A DNA stretch of 36,231 nt from Cellulophaga sp. (GCA_030731855.1 JANQTG010000131.1:56781-93011), one strand, 5' to 3'. Positions 17,208-25,129 are shown, counted from the first letter of the stretch. Notes: generated from the sequence alone by a model not told the origin. Made by a program: numbers and translations.

Positions 17208-17345
17208 CCCTGACTGTCCGGCAGGCAGGCCTGCCTGCTGAACAGGCAGGCTAACCCCCAAAGGAGAAACTCCTAAAATGCTAAATAGGGTTGCCCTCCT
17301 CTCGTGCTGATCGATGTCGAAGTATCGGAGGGGCTAGGGCAGTAT
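17208..17345. repeat. GC-rich palindrome cluster (extragenic repeat)
   Basis: This intergenic stretch is far more GC-rich than its surroundings. It contains a perfect 18 bp palindrome, GCAGGCAGGCCTGCCTGC (17221-17238), another CAGGCAGG copy just after it, and outer halves CCCCCTGA and CTAACCCCCAAAGG. A second hairpin pairs GCCCTCC (17293 region) with GGAGGGGCTAGGGC (17326 region). It resembles mobile extragenic hairpins of flavobacteria. It may also end transcription of the cstB-like gene. From about 17383 to 17450 it is followed by CTCTGCGTAACTCAGCG-type sequence related to the inside of the MITE-like repeats at 19949 and 27141. Confidence 0.6.
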
Positions 17346-17499
17346 CTTTCTTTATTCGTATAAATTAATAAAATAAGTGTTTTACTCTGCGTAACTCAGC
17401 GTTACTTTGCGAACCTCTGTGTAAGAACTAATATCCAAAATTTAATAAAGAAAAAGTCGCTTCGTAAAAGCAAACCAAATGCAATAAAAAAAGTTTTCA

Positions 17500-17517
17500 A
17501 TATGATTTTTATCATAT
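17500..17517. promoter_or_regulatory. FNR-like palindrome ATATGAT-N4-ATCATAT
   Basis: This perfect 7-4-7 inverted repeat contains TGAT-N4-ATCA, the core of FNR-type sites. A near-consensus -7 box, TAATTTAG (17538-17545, one mismatch), puts its centre about 41 bp upstream of the likely transcription start of the small membrane-protein gene. Confidence 0.5.
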
Positions 17518-17567
17518 TTTAGACCTAAAAAAAACTATAATTTAGCGCCATAATGTAAACTTTTAAG

Positions 17568-17699
17568 ATGATGAATCAACTTGCAATATCTTTGGTAAAT
17601 TGGAATAACGGTATAATAATGATAGGTGTTTTTGTAGCTGTTGTAGTTGCACTAGTGCTTATACTTATTTCTTTTGTGAATAGCGAACGAAAAAAATAA
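17568..17699 (+). CDS. 43-residue single-span membrane protein
   Basis: A short ORF encoding a polar N-terminus (MMNQLAISLVNWNNG), one strongly hydrophobic segment of about 21 residues (IGVFVAVVVALVLILISFV) and a basic tail NSERKK, which predicts a cytoplasmic C-terminus. A second ATG at 17571 is equally possible. Its reality is supported by a promoter-like box and FNR-like palindrome upstream, plus the conserved single-span design of small flavobacterial membrane peptides. Function unknown; it could be an oxidase-associated or other regulatory small subunit. It ends 5 bp before the stop of the convergent nuclease gene. Confidence 0.7.
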   Translation: MMNQLAISLVNWNNGIIMIGVFVAVVVALVLILISFVNSERKK

Positions 17700-17704
17700 G
17701 CTGT

Positions 17705-19084
17705 TTAGTAGCTCCAGTTGCTTATCTCAATAATTTTATTCGGATGTTTTGAAGCGTAAGTGGCGATTATTTGCTCGGTTTCAAAAGTATTTTTCTGAAA
17801 AGTTATAAAAGTTAGCAAATCGTTAAGTTGAGGTATCGTAATATCATTGGCTATAAAACCGTAGCCTTTATAAACAGTATCTTGCACTAAAATAACGGCT
17901 GTTTCGTCGGGAGTTCTTCCTTTTTCTTTAATAAAAAAGTGGTTCGATTTTTCTTTTATACGGGTAATAAAAGAAAGGACTTTGGTATTGTATTTTTCGA
18001 TGTCTTCTGTGCCTCTGCAAATGCCGTCGCACGATAAAATGTCATAATGAGAGCATTGACTGACATTTTCTTGAAGATGACAAAATTTCGGACAGAGTTT
18101 ATAAGTTTTACAAACTTCTTGTAAAAATATCCGAGAATTTGTTTTGCTATATAAGGTATAAAAAGAATTTGGTGCTAAGGCTAGTGTATTTGATGCTAAG
18201 TGTAGTATACCGTTTCTATCTTCATAACTAAAAATACCATAGGCCTGTACTTTTCTTTTTTGTGCGCGATTGTATTGCGGATAATGCTGTTTTATGGCAT
18301 CAGACTCCATCAATAAAGCTAAAACTTCACTGCCTGATAGTTCAAAATCTATTGCCGTCGTTTCTTGACACATGCTAATCTCTTTAGAAGATTTATCGTA
18401 AAAGTGACTCAAAACACGCTTTTTTATATCAATCGCTTTCCCAACATAAATTATTTTTCCTTGTGCGTTTTTAAAATAATAAACACCAGGTTTTTTAGGC
18501 AGTTTTTCAAATGCTTCTTTCGGTAATCCTGGGGGCAAAGTGGCCTCTTGAGATCTTGCATTTAAAAAAGATTTAAAAACTACATCGGCGTCTTTTGTGT
18601 TTAATAATTTTTCAAATAAAATAGTGGTCGCATGTGCATCACCACGCGCTCTGTGTCTATCGGTTAACGGAATTTTTAAAGCGGAACACAATTTACCTAA
18701 ACTATAAGAATTGTATCCAGGAAGTAGTTTTCTTGAAAGCCTTACCGTACATAATTTTTTTCTTGAAAAGTCAATCCCAATTCTTTTAAATTCATTCTGA
18801 ATAATGTTGTAATCAAAATTTACATTGTGGGCTACAAAAATAGTATCAGTTGTAATACTTAGAATATTTTCTGTTATTTCATAGAATTTAGGCGCATTCC
18901 GAACCATGTCGGTATCAATACCTGTAAGTCCGGTAATAAAATAGGGAATGTCACATTCCGGATTTACTAGGCTCGTAAATTCATCTACCACTGTTTCGCC
19001 ATCAAACTTAAAGATAGAAATTTCAGTAATCTTACTTTCTTTTACGCCGTTTCCGGTAGTTTCAATGTCAATTATGGTGTACAA
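17705..19084 (-). CDS. DEDDh exonuclease fused to a GIY-YIG (UvrC/Cho-like) domain
   Basis: A 459-residue two-domain nuclease. The N-terminal DnaQ-type 3'-5' exonuclease (residues 1-170) has Asp6 and Glu8 (DIETTG), Asp91 (HNVNFDYN) and the DEDDh pair His144/Asp149 (HRARGD). A GIY-YIG domain follows (about 199-275) with KPGVYYFKNAQGK, IIYVGKA and Arg223 in KKRV, as in the UvrC N-terminal half and Cho. A cysteine-rich segment (CKTYKLCPKFC... CDGIC, about 330-365) comes next. The fusion is known in Bacteroidota and other bacteria and probably acts in DNA repair. The start is TTG at 19084; there is no upstream ATG before the in-frame stop, and the exonuclease motif begins at once. Confidence 0.92.
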   Translation of the reverse strand: MYTIIDIETTGNGVKESKITEISIFKFDGETVVDEFTSLVNPECDIPYFITGLTGIDTDMVRNAPKFYEITENILSITTDTIFVAHNVNFDYNIIQNEFKRIGIDFSRKKLCTVRLSRKLLPGYNSYSLGKLCSALKIPLTDRHRARGDAHATTILFEKLLNTKDADVVFKSFLNARSQEATLPPGLPKEAFEKLPKKPGVYYFKNAQGKIIYVGKAIDIKKRVLSHFYDKSSKEISMCQETTAIDFELSGSEVLALLMESDAIKQHYPQYNRAQKRKVQAYGIFSYEDRNGILHLASNTLALAPNSFYTLYSKTNSRIFLQEVCKTYKLCPKFCHLQENVSQCSHYDILSCDGICRGTEDIEKYNTKVLSFITRIKEKSNHFFIKEKGRTPDETAVILVQDTVYKGYGFIANDITIPQLNDLLTFITFQKNTFETEQIIATYASKHPNKIIEISNWSY

Positions 19085-19101
19085 AAAGTTAATTTTTTGA
19101 A

Positions 19102-19109
19102 CAAAGTTA
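19102..19109 (-). promoter_or_regulatory. -7 promoter box TAACTTTG for the exonuclease/GIY-YIG gene
   Basis: An exact TAnnTTTG match on the minus strand, 17 bp upstream of the TTG start. It leaves a leader of roughly 12 nt and supports the start choice. The rest of the 19110-19495 gap shows no gene or clear structure that I can support. Confidence 0.5.
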
Positions 19110-19495
19110 CTGGTTTTTTATCAAACTTATTTTCTTAAATATTTCTTGTAAACGTATTGTTTTTTTTACGTCATTTGTGCAATAAATAATCGTGTTCAGA
19201 CCACTTGGGGAGCACTTTGAGAATACTATTAAAATTTGGGTTTTTGAAACATTTGAAATCATTTTCAAAAACAATCCATGGAGTGGACAACCAAATAAAA
19301 GAGCAGATTTCAACTTCTTAAGCTATTTTTCCCCTTAACTGTTTTAGGACAGTACATAGGGCATTTACTTTTTTAATAAACACCTATTTACCGCACTAAA
19401 TTAGTAGTATCAATTTTTACCATTTTGTACAAGGTATAAAAGGTAAGCCAAATTTTGACCCTTATAATTTGTTTAATTTTTTAAATTTTAAAACC

Positions 19496-19816
19496 ATGAT
19501 AAAAACTATAGCTATTTCGATTTTATTTTTTCTAAGCTCATTAGTTTCCTTTTCACAAGAAGAAATTACAGCCACTCTTGTTTATGAAGGTGCAGAAGAG
19601 GGCGTATATTACTTTTCTTCCGAAGAAGATTTTAGCACCTATGCATTTACGATTGTTGATGAAAAAGCCACAAAAAAATATGTTTTAACAGATCGTAAGT
19701 TAGTCGGCGAAACATTTAAAGTAACCTATACTTCAGAAGATTTATTAGATGAAGACAACGAGCCTTACCAAGTATTAACTTTAAAGGATATTACTTTAAT
19801 AGAAAAGAAAAAATAG
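19496..19816 (+). CDS. Small secreted protein of unknown function
   Basis: A 106-residue protein with a signal peptide (MIKTIAISILFFLSSLVSFSQ, cleavage probably before EEITATL). I chose the ATG at 19496 because the longer version from 19469 would place polar residues before the signal. The mature part of about 85 residues is acidic and beta-rich (VYYFSSEEDFSTYAF, YVLTDRKLVGETFKVTYTSEDLLDED) and ends in a lysine tail. I recognise no family. It stands alone, with its own terminator 12 bp after the stop. Confidence 0.72.
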   Translation: MIKTIAISILFFLSSLVSFSQEEITATLVYEGAEEGVYYFSSEEDFSTYAFTIVDEKATKKYVLTDRKLVGETFKVTYTSEDLLDEDNEPYQVLTLKDITLIEKKK

Positions 19817-19827
19817 TAGGCAAAGTA

Positions 19828-19871
19828 AAGGCTATTCAATATATTTAAAATATAATTTGAATAGCCTTTTT
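19828..19871 (+). terminator. Intrinsic terminator after the small secreted-protein gene
   Basis: The 12 bp stem AAGGCTATTCAA / TTGAATAGCCTT has an AT-rich loop that can itself pair (TATATTT / AAATATA), followed by a run of T. Confidence 0.85.
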
Positions 19872-19948
19872 ATTCATTTCAATAATTCAGACAAGTTATA
19901 AAACACGTTTATCGGCTGATATTTTTATATATTTTGAGTAAAAAAATA

Positions 19949-20180
19949 GGGTTCTATATTGAATATAGTGGGTGCATAATTTCAGTGACAGTCTTACTAT
20001 AACTAGCTATCAAAATTTAATAAAGTATTAAGAATTTCTTTGTGCAACTCTGTGCTTCCACTGTGCAACTCCGTGGAACAATGTGTACATTTGTTATTAC
20101 ACGAAGTTGCACGGAGAAAAAGAAGGTTCACAGAGAATTAATCTTAAATTTAGCTTCCTACTCAAAACAATAAAGAGCCA
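19949..20180. mobile_element. MITE-like repeat, copy A
   Basis: A 232 bp non-coding element, about 90% identical by eye to copy B at 27141-27368. The ends are GGGTTCTATATTG and CAATAAAGAGCCA, imperfect inverted repeats (three mismatches) of the 13 bp ends seen in copy B. Inside are CTATATTGAATATAG, a palindrome next to the left end, and complementary blocks such as GTGCAACT / AGTTGCAC that would fold into a long hairpin. No transposase is encoded. I see no clear target-site duplication. The 125 bp between it and the ATP-grasp gene hold nothing I can identify. Confidence 0.7.
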
Positions 20181-20305
20181 AAACTAAACTCCTAAACTTT
20201 TTTATAAACGAATAAACGTTGTTCGAAAAAGCTTCCTTAAAAACTAAGTAACTTTCTAAACCGAAAATAGTATTTTATTTTAAATCCAGTTTAAACAAAA
20301 AAACA

Positions 20306-21598
20306 TTGAGTAAAGATATTAGTAGTAGAAAATTCCTTTTTATATCTCGTTGGGGAGAATCCCTAGATATTGCTTTGGCAACTTTGCAAGAAGGTAACGA
20401 GGTTAAAATGTATATTGAAGATAAGGCATCACGAGAAATAGGGTACGGTTTTATTAAAAAAGTGCAAGATTGGAAAAAGCATGTGGATTGGGCTGATGTA
20501 CTAATTTTTGATTACACGGGTCATGGTAAAACGTGCGAAGAATTGCGTGCAAAGGGCAAGCTAGTTTTTGGAGGTACTACCTATACCGATGCCTTAGAAT
20601 TAGATCGAAATTTTGGGCAAGCAGAGCTTAAACGACATAAAATTAATATTCTACCTTTTAAAGAATTTGCGACCTTTAAAGAGGCTATAAAATATGTAGA
20701 GGCAAACCCTAATGCCTATGTAATAAAACCTTCGGGAGAAACACAAGAATTAAAACAATTACTTTTTGTGGGTAATGACGATTCGGGTCAAGATGTGGTT
20801 CGCGTATTAAAAGCCTACGAAAAATCATGGGGCGATGGTTTTGGTACTTTTCAGTTGCAGCGAAAAGTTAAAGGCGTAGAAATCTCGGTTTCTGCATTTT
20901 TTAATGGAACGCAGTTTTTAACACCCATAAATATCACCTTTGAACACAAAAAATTGTTTCCGAAAGAGCTTGGGGTTTCTACAGGCGAAATGGGAAGTAG
21001 TATGTTTTGGGTAAAAGATTCGCCTATTTTCGACAAAACCTTAAAAAAGTTTGAGCCTATTCTGGCTAAACATAAATTTTTTGGTCATATTGATATTAAT
21101 TGTATTGTCAACGGAAACGGAATTTATCCCTTAGAATTTACATCGCGCTTTGGTTTTCCTCAGATCTTTATACAAAGAGCAGGAATTACAGAACCTTTCG
21201 GAGAGGTTTTATACAAGGTGGCAGCAGGTAAAAATTTTCAAATACAAGTAAAAAAAGGCTTTCAAGTGGGTGCTTTTGTGGTGGTACCGCCTTTTCCTTA
21301 TGATGATAAAAAAACCTTTGAATTGTTTTCAAAAGATGCTGTCGTAATTTTAAAGAAAGATTCGGTAGAAGGTATTCACCCCATGCACTTAAAAAATGTA
21401 AACGGGCAATGGCTAATCACCGGAAATACAGGCATAGCTTTATTGGTTACAGGAACAGGTTTAACCATGAAAGATGCGCAAAAAATGATGTATAACCGAA
21501 TTCAGACGGTTATTATAAACAACTGTTATTACCGAACCGATATTGGCGATCGTTGGTTTGTAGATTCAGATAAACTATGGTCTTGGGGCTTATTATAA
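20306..21598 (+). CDS. PurD-like ATP-grasp ligase of unknown substrate
   Basis: A 430-residue ATP-grasp enzyme. The C-terminal half carries the metal/phosphate motif YPLEFTSRFGFPQ, recognisably like the EFNARFGDPE of phosphoribosylamine-glycine ligase, and ATP-binding-type strands YVIKPSG (about 142-148) and GVEISVSAFF. Its N-terminus (KFLFISRWGESLDIALA) replaces the GGREHA signature of true PurD. No purine genes are nearby. It probably couples a carboxylate to an amine using ATP, but the substrate may not be phosphoribosylamine. The start is TTG at 20306, chosen for lack of an alternative. The GNAT gene begins 3 bp after the stop, so the two are almost certainly an operon. Confidence 0.8.
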   Translation: MSKDISSRKFLFISRWGESLDIALATLQEGNEVKMYIEDKASREIGYGFIKKVQDWKKHVDWADVLIFDYTGHGKTCEELRAKGKLVFGGTTYTDALELDRNFGQAELKRHKINILPFKEFATFKEAIKYVEANPNAYVIKPSGETQELKQLLFVGNDDSGQDVVRVLKAYEKSWGDGFGTFQLQRKVKGVEISVSAFFNGTQFLTPINITFEHKKLFPKELGVSTGEMGSSMFWVKDSPIFDKTLKKFEPILAKHKFFGHIDINCIVNGNGIYPLEFTSRFGFPQIFIQRAGITEPFGEVLYKVAAGKNFQIQVKKGFQVGAFVVVPPFPYDDKKTFELFSKDAVVILKKDSVEGIHPMHLKNVNGQWLITGNTGIALLVTGTGLTMKDAQKMMYNRIQTVIINNCYYRTDIGDRWFVDSDKLWSWGLL

Positions 21599-21601
21599 AC
21601 T

Positions 21602-22066
21602 ATGGAGCTACTATTCAAAGAGCATAAAGAAAAGCCAGAACAATTTTTTCAGTTGTTACCTAAATCTTGGCAAAAAGGAATAGTGCCTTATTGGGATACC
21701 TATACCGGAAATGCCGCTATTTATACGCTTGAAGAAAATGGACAAATTGTCGCAGGTGGTGTTGTTTTTAAAGATTTTTCTGAGGATTTAAAAGACTTTC
21801 AAGAAGAAGCTAAATATTGGTTAGGCTTGGGCTATTTTTATCTTGGATATATTTGGGTTATCAAAGCTAAAAGAGGACAAAATTTAGGTTCAAAATGGTT
21901 GAAAGAACTTTTAAAGCAACATCCAAACACTAATTTCTGGTTGACGATTGAAGAAGAGAAATTAAAAAATTTCTACCTAAAAAACGGTTTTCGATTAGTT
22001 AAAAAACTACAAAAAGGCAGTACGGTTGAATGGTTGTTGGTGCATGAAAAAGGGGTTAGTGTGTAA
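21602..22066 (+). CDS. GNAT-family N-acetyltransferase
   Basis: A 154-residue GNAT-fold protein. The acetyl-CoA-binding motif A appears as IWVIKAKRGQNLGSKWLKELL (R-G-Q-x-x-G-S), and the late beta-bulge/helix segment is LKNFYLKNGFRLVKK. It is tightly coupled to the preceding PurD-like ligase (3 bp gap). A joint pathway in which an amine is ligated and acetylated is an inference only. It is followed by a strong hairpin terminator. Confidence 0.82.
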   Translation: MELLFKEHKEKPEQFFQLLPKSWQKGIVPYWDTYTGNAAIYTLEENGQIVAGGVVFKDFSEDLKDFQEEAKYWLGLGYFYLGYIWVIKAKRGQNLGSKWLKELLKQHPNTNFWLTIEEEKLKNFYLKNGFRLVKKLQKGSTVEWLLVHEKGVSV

Positions 22067-22093
22067 ATATAAGTAGGTATTTCATTTTTAGAA

Positions 22094-22134
22094 TTAAATT
22101 AGACCTATCTAAAAGTAGGATAGGTCTAATTTAA
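22094..22134. terminator. Bidirectional hairpin terminator between GNAT and dipeptidase genes
   Basis: A 16 bp perfect stem (TTAAATTAGACCTATC and its complement) with a 9 nt loop. It lies between convergent genes and has AT-rich flanks on both sides, though no long T run. Confidence 0.7.
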
Positions 22135-22183
22135 AACCAATTAACCAGCTAAACTAATAACTACTAATCTTTAAACCTCAAAA

Positions 22184-23482
22184 TTATATCTGTTGCTTCT
22201 TAGCATATGCCTGAACAGCATCTAAAACACGCATTAAATTGCCACCCCAAAGTTGTGCAATTTCTTCTTCAGTGTAGCCACGTTCTACTAATTCTAGCGT
22301 AACATTAAAGGTTTCAGAAGCATCTGACCAACCTTCAATACCGCCACCACCATCAAAATCGGAGCTAATCCCTACATGGTCAATACCAATGAGTTTCACC
22401 ATATAATCAATATGATCTACAAAATCACCTACATTAACGGCATTAGGAACGTCTTTTAAATTGGGTAGCATTTTATCCTTAATGCTAATAATTTTTAGCT
22501 GATTTTCTAAGGCAATTGCTCTATCTGATTCTGAAAGACTTCTTAAAGCTCTTCGGTCGTACCATTTTACTTCTAGCGAATCGGCTATTTGCTCGTATAA
22601 TTTATTCATGTAAGCGTTATGTGCTTCGTGCTTTTCGGTATTCAAATACGAACTAAAGGCTACGGTTTGTACCACGCCACCATTTTTTTTCATGAGTAGC
22701 AACTGCTCGTCATCTAAATTTCTACTGTGGTTACAAAGTGCTCTTGCTGAAGAATGTGACGCAATAATAGGCGTTTTTGATAAAGCAATCATTTGGTTAA
22801 AGGCTTCTTTTGAAGGATGTGATACATCAATCATAATGCCTAATCTGTTCATTTCTGCTACGGCTTTTTTACCCAAATCACTCAGGCCATTATGCAACCA
22901 AATACTATCATTTTCGCCCGTATTAGAATCAGAAAATTGACTATGGCCGTTGTGCGCTAAAGAAATATAGCGCGCTCCTAAATCATAATACTTTTGAAAA
23001 TTAGCTAAATCTTCGCCCATGGGATAGGCATTTTCTACGCCAATCATTGCTACTTTTTTTCCTTCTCCCGATATTTTTAGAACATCATCAGAAGTTAAGG
23101 CTAGCCCTATTTGGTTTGGTGCAAATTCTTCACAAAGTTGGCGAATCGCTTTAAATTTAGACATCGCATTTTCCGCGCCTTTGGCATAGCCTTCGGCAGT
23201 TAATGTGTCTTGCCCTGTGTAAACAATAAACCAAGCAACATCTAACCCACCTTCGTTCATTTTAGGCAGGTTTACTTGATTATCAAGACGCTCTGTATAG
23301 TTTATAGTATCGGTAAAATTAGCGACATTAATGTCAGCATGGGTATCTATCGTGATTACTTTTTTATGAATCCGTTCTGCTTTTTCTAGCGTAGTTTCTA
23401 CCATGTTTTTGGGGTTCTCTTTGCAGGAGAAAAAAGATATGGTTAATGCTGAAAGGAAAATAATATGGATAAAATTTTTCAT
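22184..23482 (-). CDS. Membrane dipeptidase (peptidase M19), lipoprotein
   Basis: A 432-residue M19 renal-dipeptidase-family enzyme with a lipoprotein signal (Cys20 in SFFSCKEN). The zinc ligands are visible: His48 and Asp50 in DTHAD, Glu150 in GVENAYP, His222 in DVSHPS and His243 in SHSSARAL. The later VNVGDFVDHIDYMVKLIGIDHVGISSDFDG is typical. It hydrolyses dipeptides, often those with a C-terminal D-residue, and should act in the periplasm or on the outer membrane. It is a single gene, convergent with the GNAT gene. Confidence 0.94.
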   Translation of the reverse strand: MKNFIHIIFLSALTISFFSCKENPKNMVETTLEKAERIHKKVITIDTHADINVANFTDTINYTERLDNQVNLPKMNEGGLDVAWFIVYTGQDTLTAEGYAKGAENAMSKFKAIRQLCEEFAPNQIGLALTSDDVLKISGEGKKVAMIGVENAYPMGEDLANFQKYYDLGARYISLAHNGHSQFSDSNTGENDSIWLHNGLSDLGKKAVAEMNRLGIMIDVSHPSKEAFNQMIALSKTPIIASHSSARALCNHSRNLDDEQLLLMKKNGGVVQTVAFSSYLNTEKHEAHNAYMNKLYEQIADSLEVKWYDRRALRSLSESDRAIALENQLKIISIKDKMLPNLKDVPNAVNVGDFVDHIDYMVKLIGIDHVGISSDFDGGGGIEGWSDASETFNVTLELVERGYTEEEIAQLWGGNLMRVLDAVQAYAKKQQI

Positions 23483-23841
23483 GATATAGCTTTAGAAATA
23501 GATGTTAAATTACAATATATAAACATAGTCAATTTTTAGTTGATATTAAAATTTTCAATTTATCTCGTTTATACTACCTCCATACACTTAGTGATATCTA
23601 ATAGACTAAACAATTAAAAAATAATATCATATATTCAGTTTTATTTCACACAATATAGTATTGAAAATCAATTTTTTTAGATATAAATAATTTTAAATCG
23701 AATCAGAATTTTATTTACATTAGGCATAAATTTCAAAGATATTTTTTTAAGAGGTCATTTGAGTTTTTTAGAAAAAAAAATTATTTTAATCAACTTCATT
23801 TGCTTAAAATAAATAAAAGTATGGTATGAATTTAGTCTTTA
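23483..23841. other. AT-rich intergenic gap
   Basis: This gap of about 360 bp is very AT-rich, with poly-A/T runs. I see no ORF of note, no exact TAnnTTTG box and no convincing hairpin. It borders the orphan lipoprotein and the decayed toxin-antitoxin locus and may be part of an acquired segment. Confidence 0.5.
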
Positions 23842-24345
23842 ATGAATTTTGATATTATGTGTCTTAAAACAAATATTTTACTATTGCTATTTTTTTCTAT
23901 TTTTTTTAGTTCATGTGACACTACAAAATCAGAAGAAATAAAAATAATTAGAGATATTGCCCTGGGTGAATCAATTACTATGGTTCCGGGAGAAATAGTT
24001 CGTTTTTCAGAACCTTTCAACTACGAACTAACCTTAGTAAGTTTTAACGATTATATAAAGGATGGTAACGGCCCATTTGCATTTATTAATTTTGAATCGA
24101 AAAGTGTTAATTCTCAAGGTACCCTTGGTATTCAAATTAATGAAGATCAAATTGAAAATGGACCAATTTTCTTTTCTGGTTGTACTCCAAGTATATTAGG
24201 TGATGGCGATACTTTTCCTTTTCTAATATATTATTTGACAGAAGAAATTAGGTTTGAAGAGCAGGCAACTAAATTTATTTTTAAGAGCATCCGATTTAAA
24301 ATTATTTTGCAAAGCAGTAACAATCAGTTTACTTGTACAAGTTAA
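23842..24345 (+). CDS. Orphan lipoprotein of unknown function
   Basis: A 167-residue predicted lipoprotein. Two starts are possible: ATG 23842, or ATG 23857 (MCLKTNILLLLFFSIFFSSC), which gives a more standard signal peptide with the lipid Cys in FSSCDTT. The mature part has strands such as ALGESITMVPGEIVRFSEPF and a pair of cysteines (FSGCTPS, QFTCTS) that could form a disulphide. No family is recognised. It lies in an unusually AT-rich stretch with no partners. An AT-rich hairpin at 24423-24451 (AAATTTAAAAA / TTTTTAAATTT) may be its terminator. Confidence 0.65.
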   Translation: MNFDIMCLKTNILLLLFFSIFFSSCDTTKSEEIKIIRDIALGESITMVPGEIVRFSEPFNYELTLVSFNDYIKDGNGPFAFINFESKSVNSQGTLGIQINEDQIENGPIFFSGCTPSILGDGDTFPFLIYYLTEEIRFEEQATKFIFKSIRFKIILQSSNNQFTCTS

Positions 24346-24554
24346 TGTTCCCTGATATTTTATTATAAAGGCCTCTTCTAAACAAAAGTTATTATCTGAT
24401 TTTGGTTTTTATTCTTTTTTCTAAATTTAAAAAGAGTAAATTTTTAAATTTTCTTACTTTTAAATTAGTGCTATAAACACAGTTATTGAAATAGCATCGA
24501 ATCAACTAAAAAGTATAGCAAAAATCCATATAGTTTTGAATCTATTTTAATTAA

Positions 24555-24773
24555 TTTTTTTTATTCGAATTCGTAAAAGAACATCGTAAACAAGTAAATC
24601 TAACTCAGGAAGAGTTCGCTGATAGGGCAGGAGTGGCATTAACGGTAGTCAGAAAAATAGAGCAAAGTAAAACTAATTTGAATTTAGAAAAAGTAAATAT
24701 AGTCTTAAGAATGTTTGGTCATACGTTGGCACCAGTAGCTATAAAAGATTTGATAAACCGAGAGACAAGCTAA
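24555..24773 (+). pseudogene. HipB/HigA-like antitoxin (HTH) relic lacking a start codon
   Basis: The frame from the stop at 24552 reads a full XRE-type HTH: FVKEHRKQVNLTQEEFADRA, then VALTVVRKIEQ and MFGHTLAPVAI. It ends at TAA 24771-24773. That matches small hipB-like antitoxins throughout, including the FGH-LxPV tail. No ATG, GTG or TTG exists between the upstream stop and the domain, so the 5' end appears lost. A rare non-canonical start cannot be excluded. Confidence 0.65.
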
Positions 24774-24850
24774 AATATAATACAATCAGGTTTTTTCTGG
24801 TACACTCACAGAAACAGATGATGGAGATTTTATATTCCTAGTCACTTTTT
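24760..24850 (+). pseudogene. HipA N-terminal fragment (toxin/kinase relic)
   Basis: Overlapping the end of the hipB-like relic, another frame reads ERQAKI, a TAA stop at 24778, then YNQVFSGTLTETDDGDFIF. This matches the first beta strands of the HipA N-terminal domain. The similarity stops there, and the frame runs into unrelated sequence ending at 24933. The overlap with the antitoxin frame is as expected for a hipBA-type operon. The kinase domain is absent. Confidence 0.5.
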
Positions 24851-24884
24851 TACTTCGCAAACACATTGAATTATTTTATTTTTG

Positions 24885-24930
24885 GGGATTACAATCTCTA
24901 AAAAACACTATATTTTGGGATTATAATCCC
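24885..24930. promoter_or_regulatory. Tandem operator-like palindromes GGGATTATAATCCC
   Basis: Box 2 (24917-24930) is the perfect palindrome GGGATTATAATCCC. Box 1 (24885-24898, GGGATTACAATCTC) is an imperfect copy exactly 32 bp upstream, about three helical turns. Both are followed by CTAAAAA. A tiny 16-codon frame begins just after box 2 (ATG 24937, MAKRALEEQIKSLGSL) and may be the start of a second decayed HTH gene. The arrangement is like an autoregulated antitoxin promoter. Confidence 0.5.
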
Positions 24931-25091
24931 TAAAAATGGCTAAAAGAGCTTTAGAAGAACAAATAAAAAGTTTAGGGAGTTTATAAAAAGGTCGTAAGTA
25001 ATAAAAGAGGATTAGATATTTTCCTTGTGAATTATTGTTGATTTTAGAAAAGAGTAAATTTTCAATAGAAGTGTGCAATTACACCTTAAAA

Positions 25092-25128
25092 TAAAAGCCT
25101 TGTAAATGAGTTATTTACAAGGCTTTTA
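25092..25128 (-). terminator. Intrinsic terminator of ssrA
   Basis: On the minus strand a 16 bp stem (AAAAGCCTTGTAAAT core and its complement) with a 5 nt loop starts one base past the tmRNA 3' region and is followed by TTTATTTTAA. Confidence 0.88.
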
Positions 25129-25129
25129 G

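Noticed and set aside
17391..17405. GTAACTCAGCGTTAC, looks like the sulphur operators
   Set aside because: The spacer is 5 bp, not 4, and it lies within a repeat-type CTCTGCG/CTCTGTG sequence with no promoter in the right place.
19107..19313. 68-codon minus-strand ORF before the exonuclease/GIY-YIG gene
   Set aside because: No signal peptide, domain or conserved-looking segment, and it overlaps the promoter box of the nuclease gene.
20086..20093. TACATTTG promoter box inside MITE-like copy A
   Set aside because: It is not preserved in copy B and lies over 200 bp from the next gene start; probably chance in AT-rich DNA.
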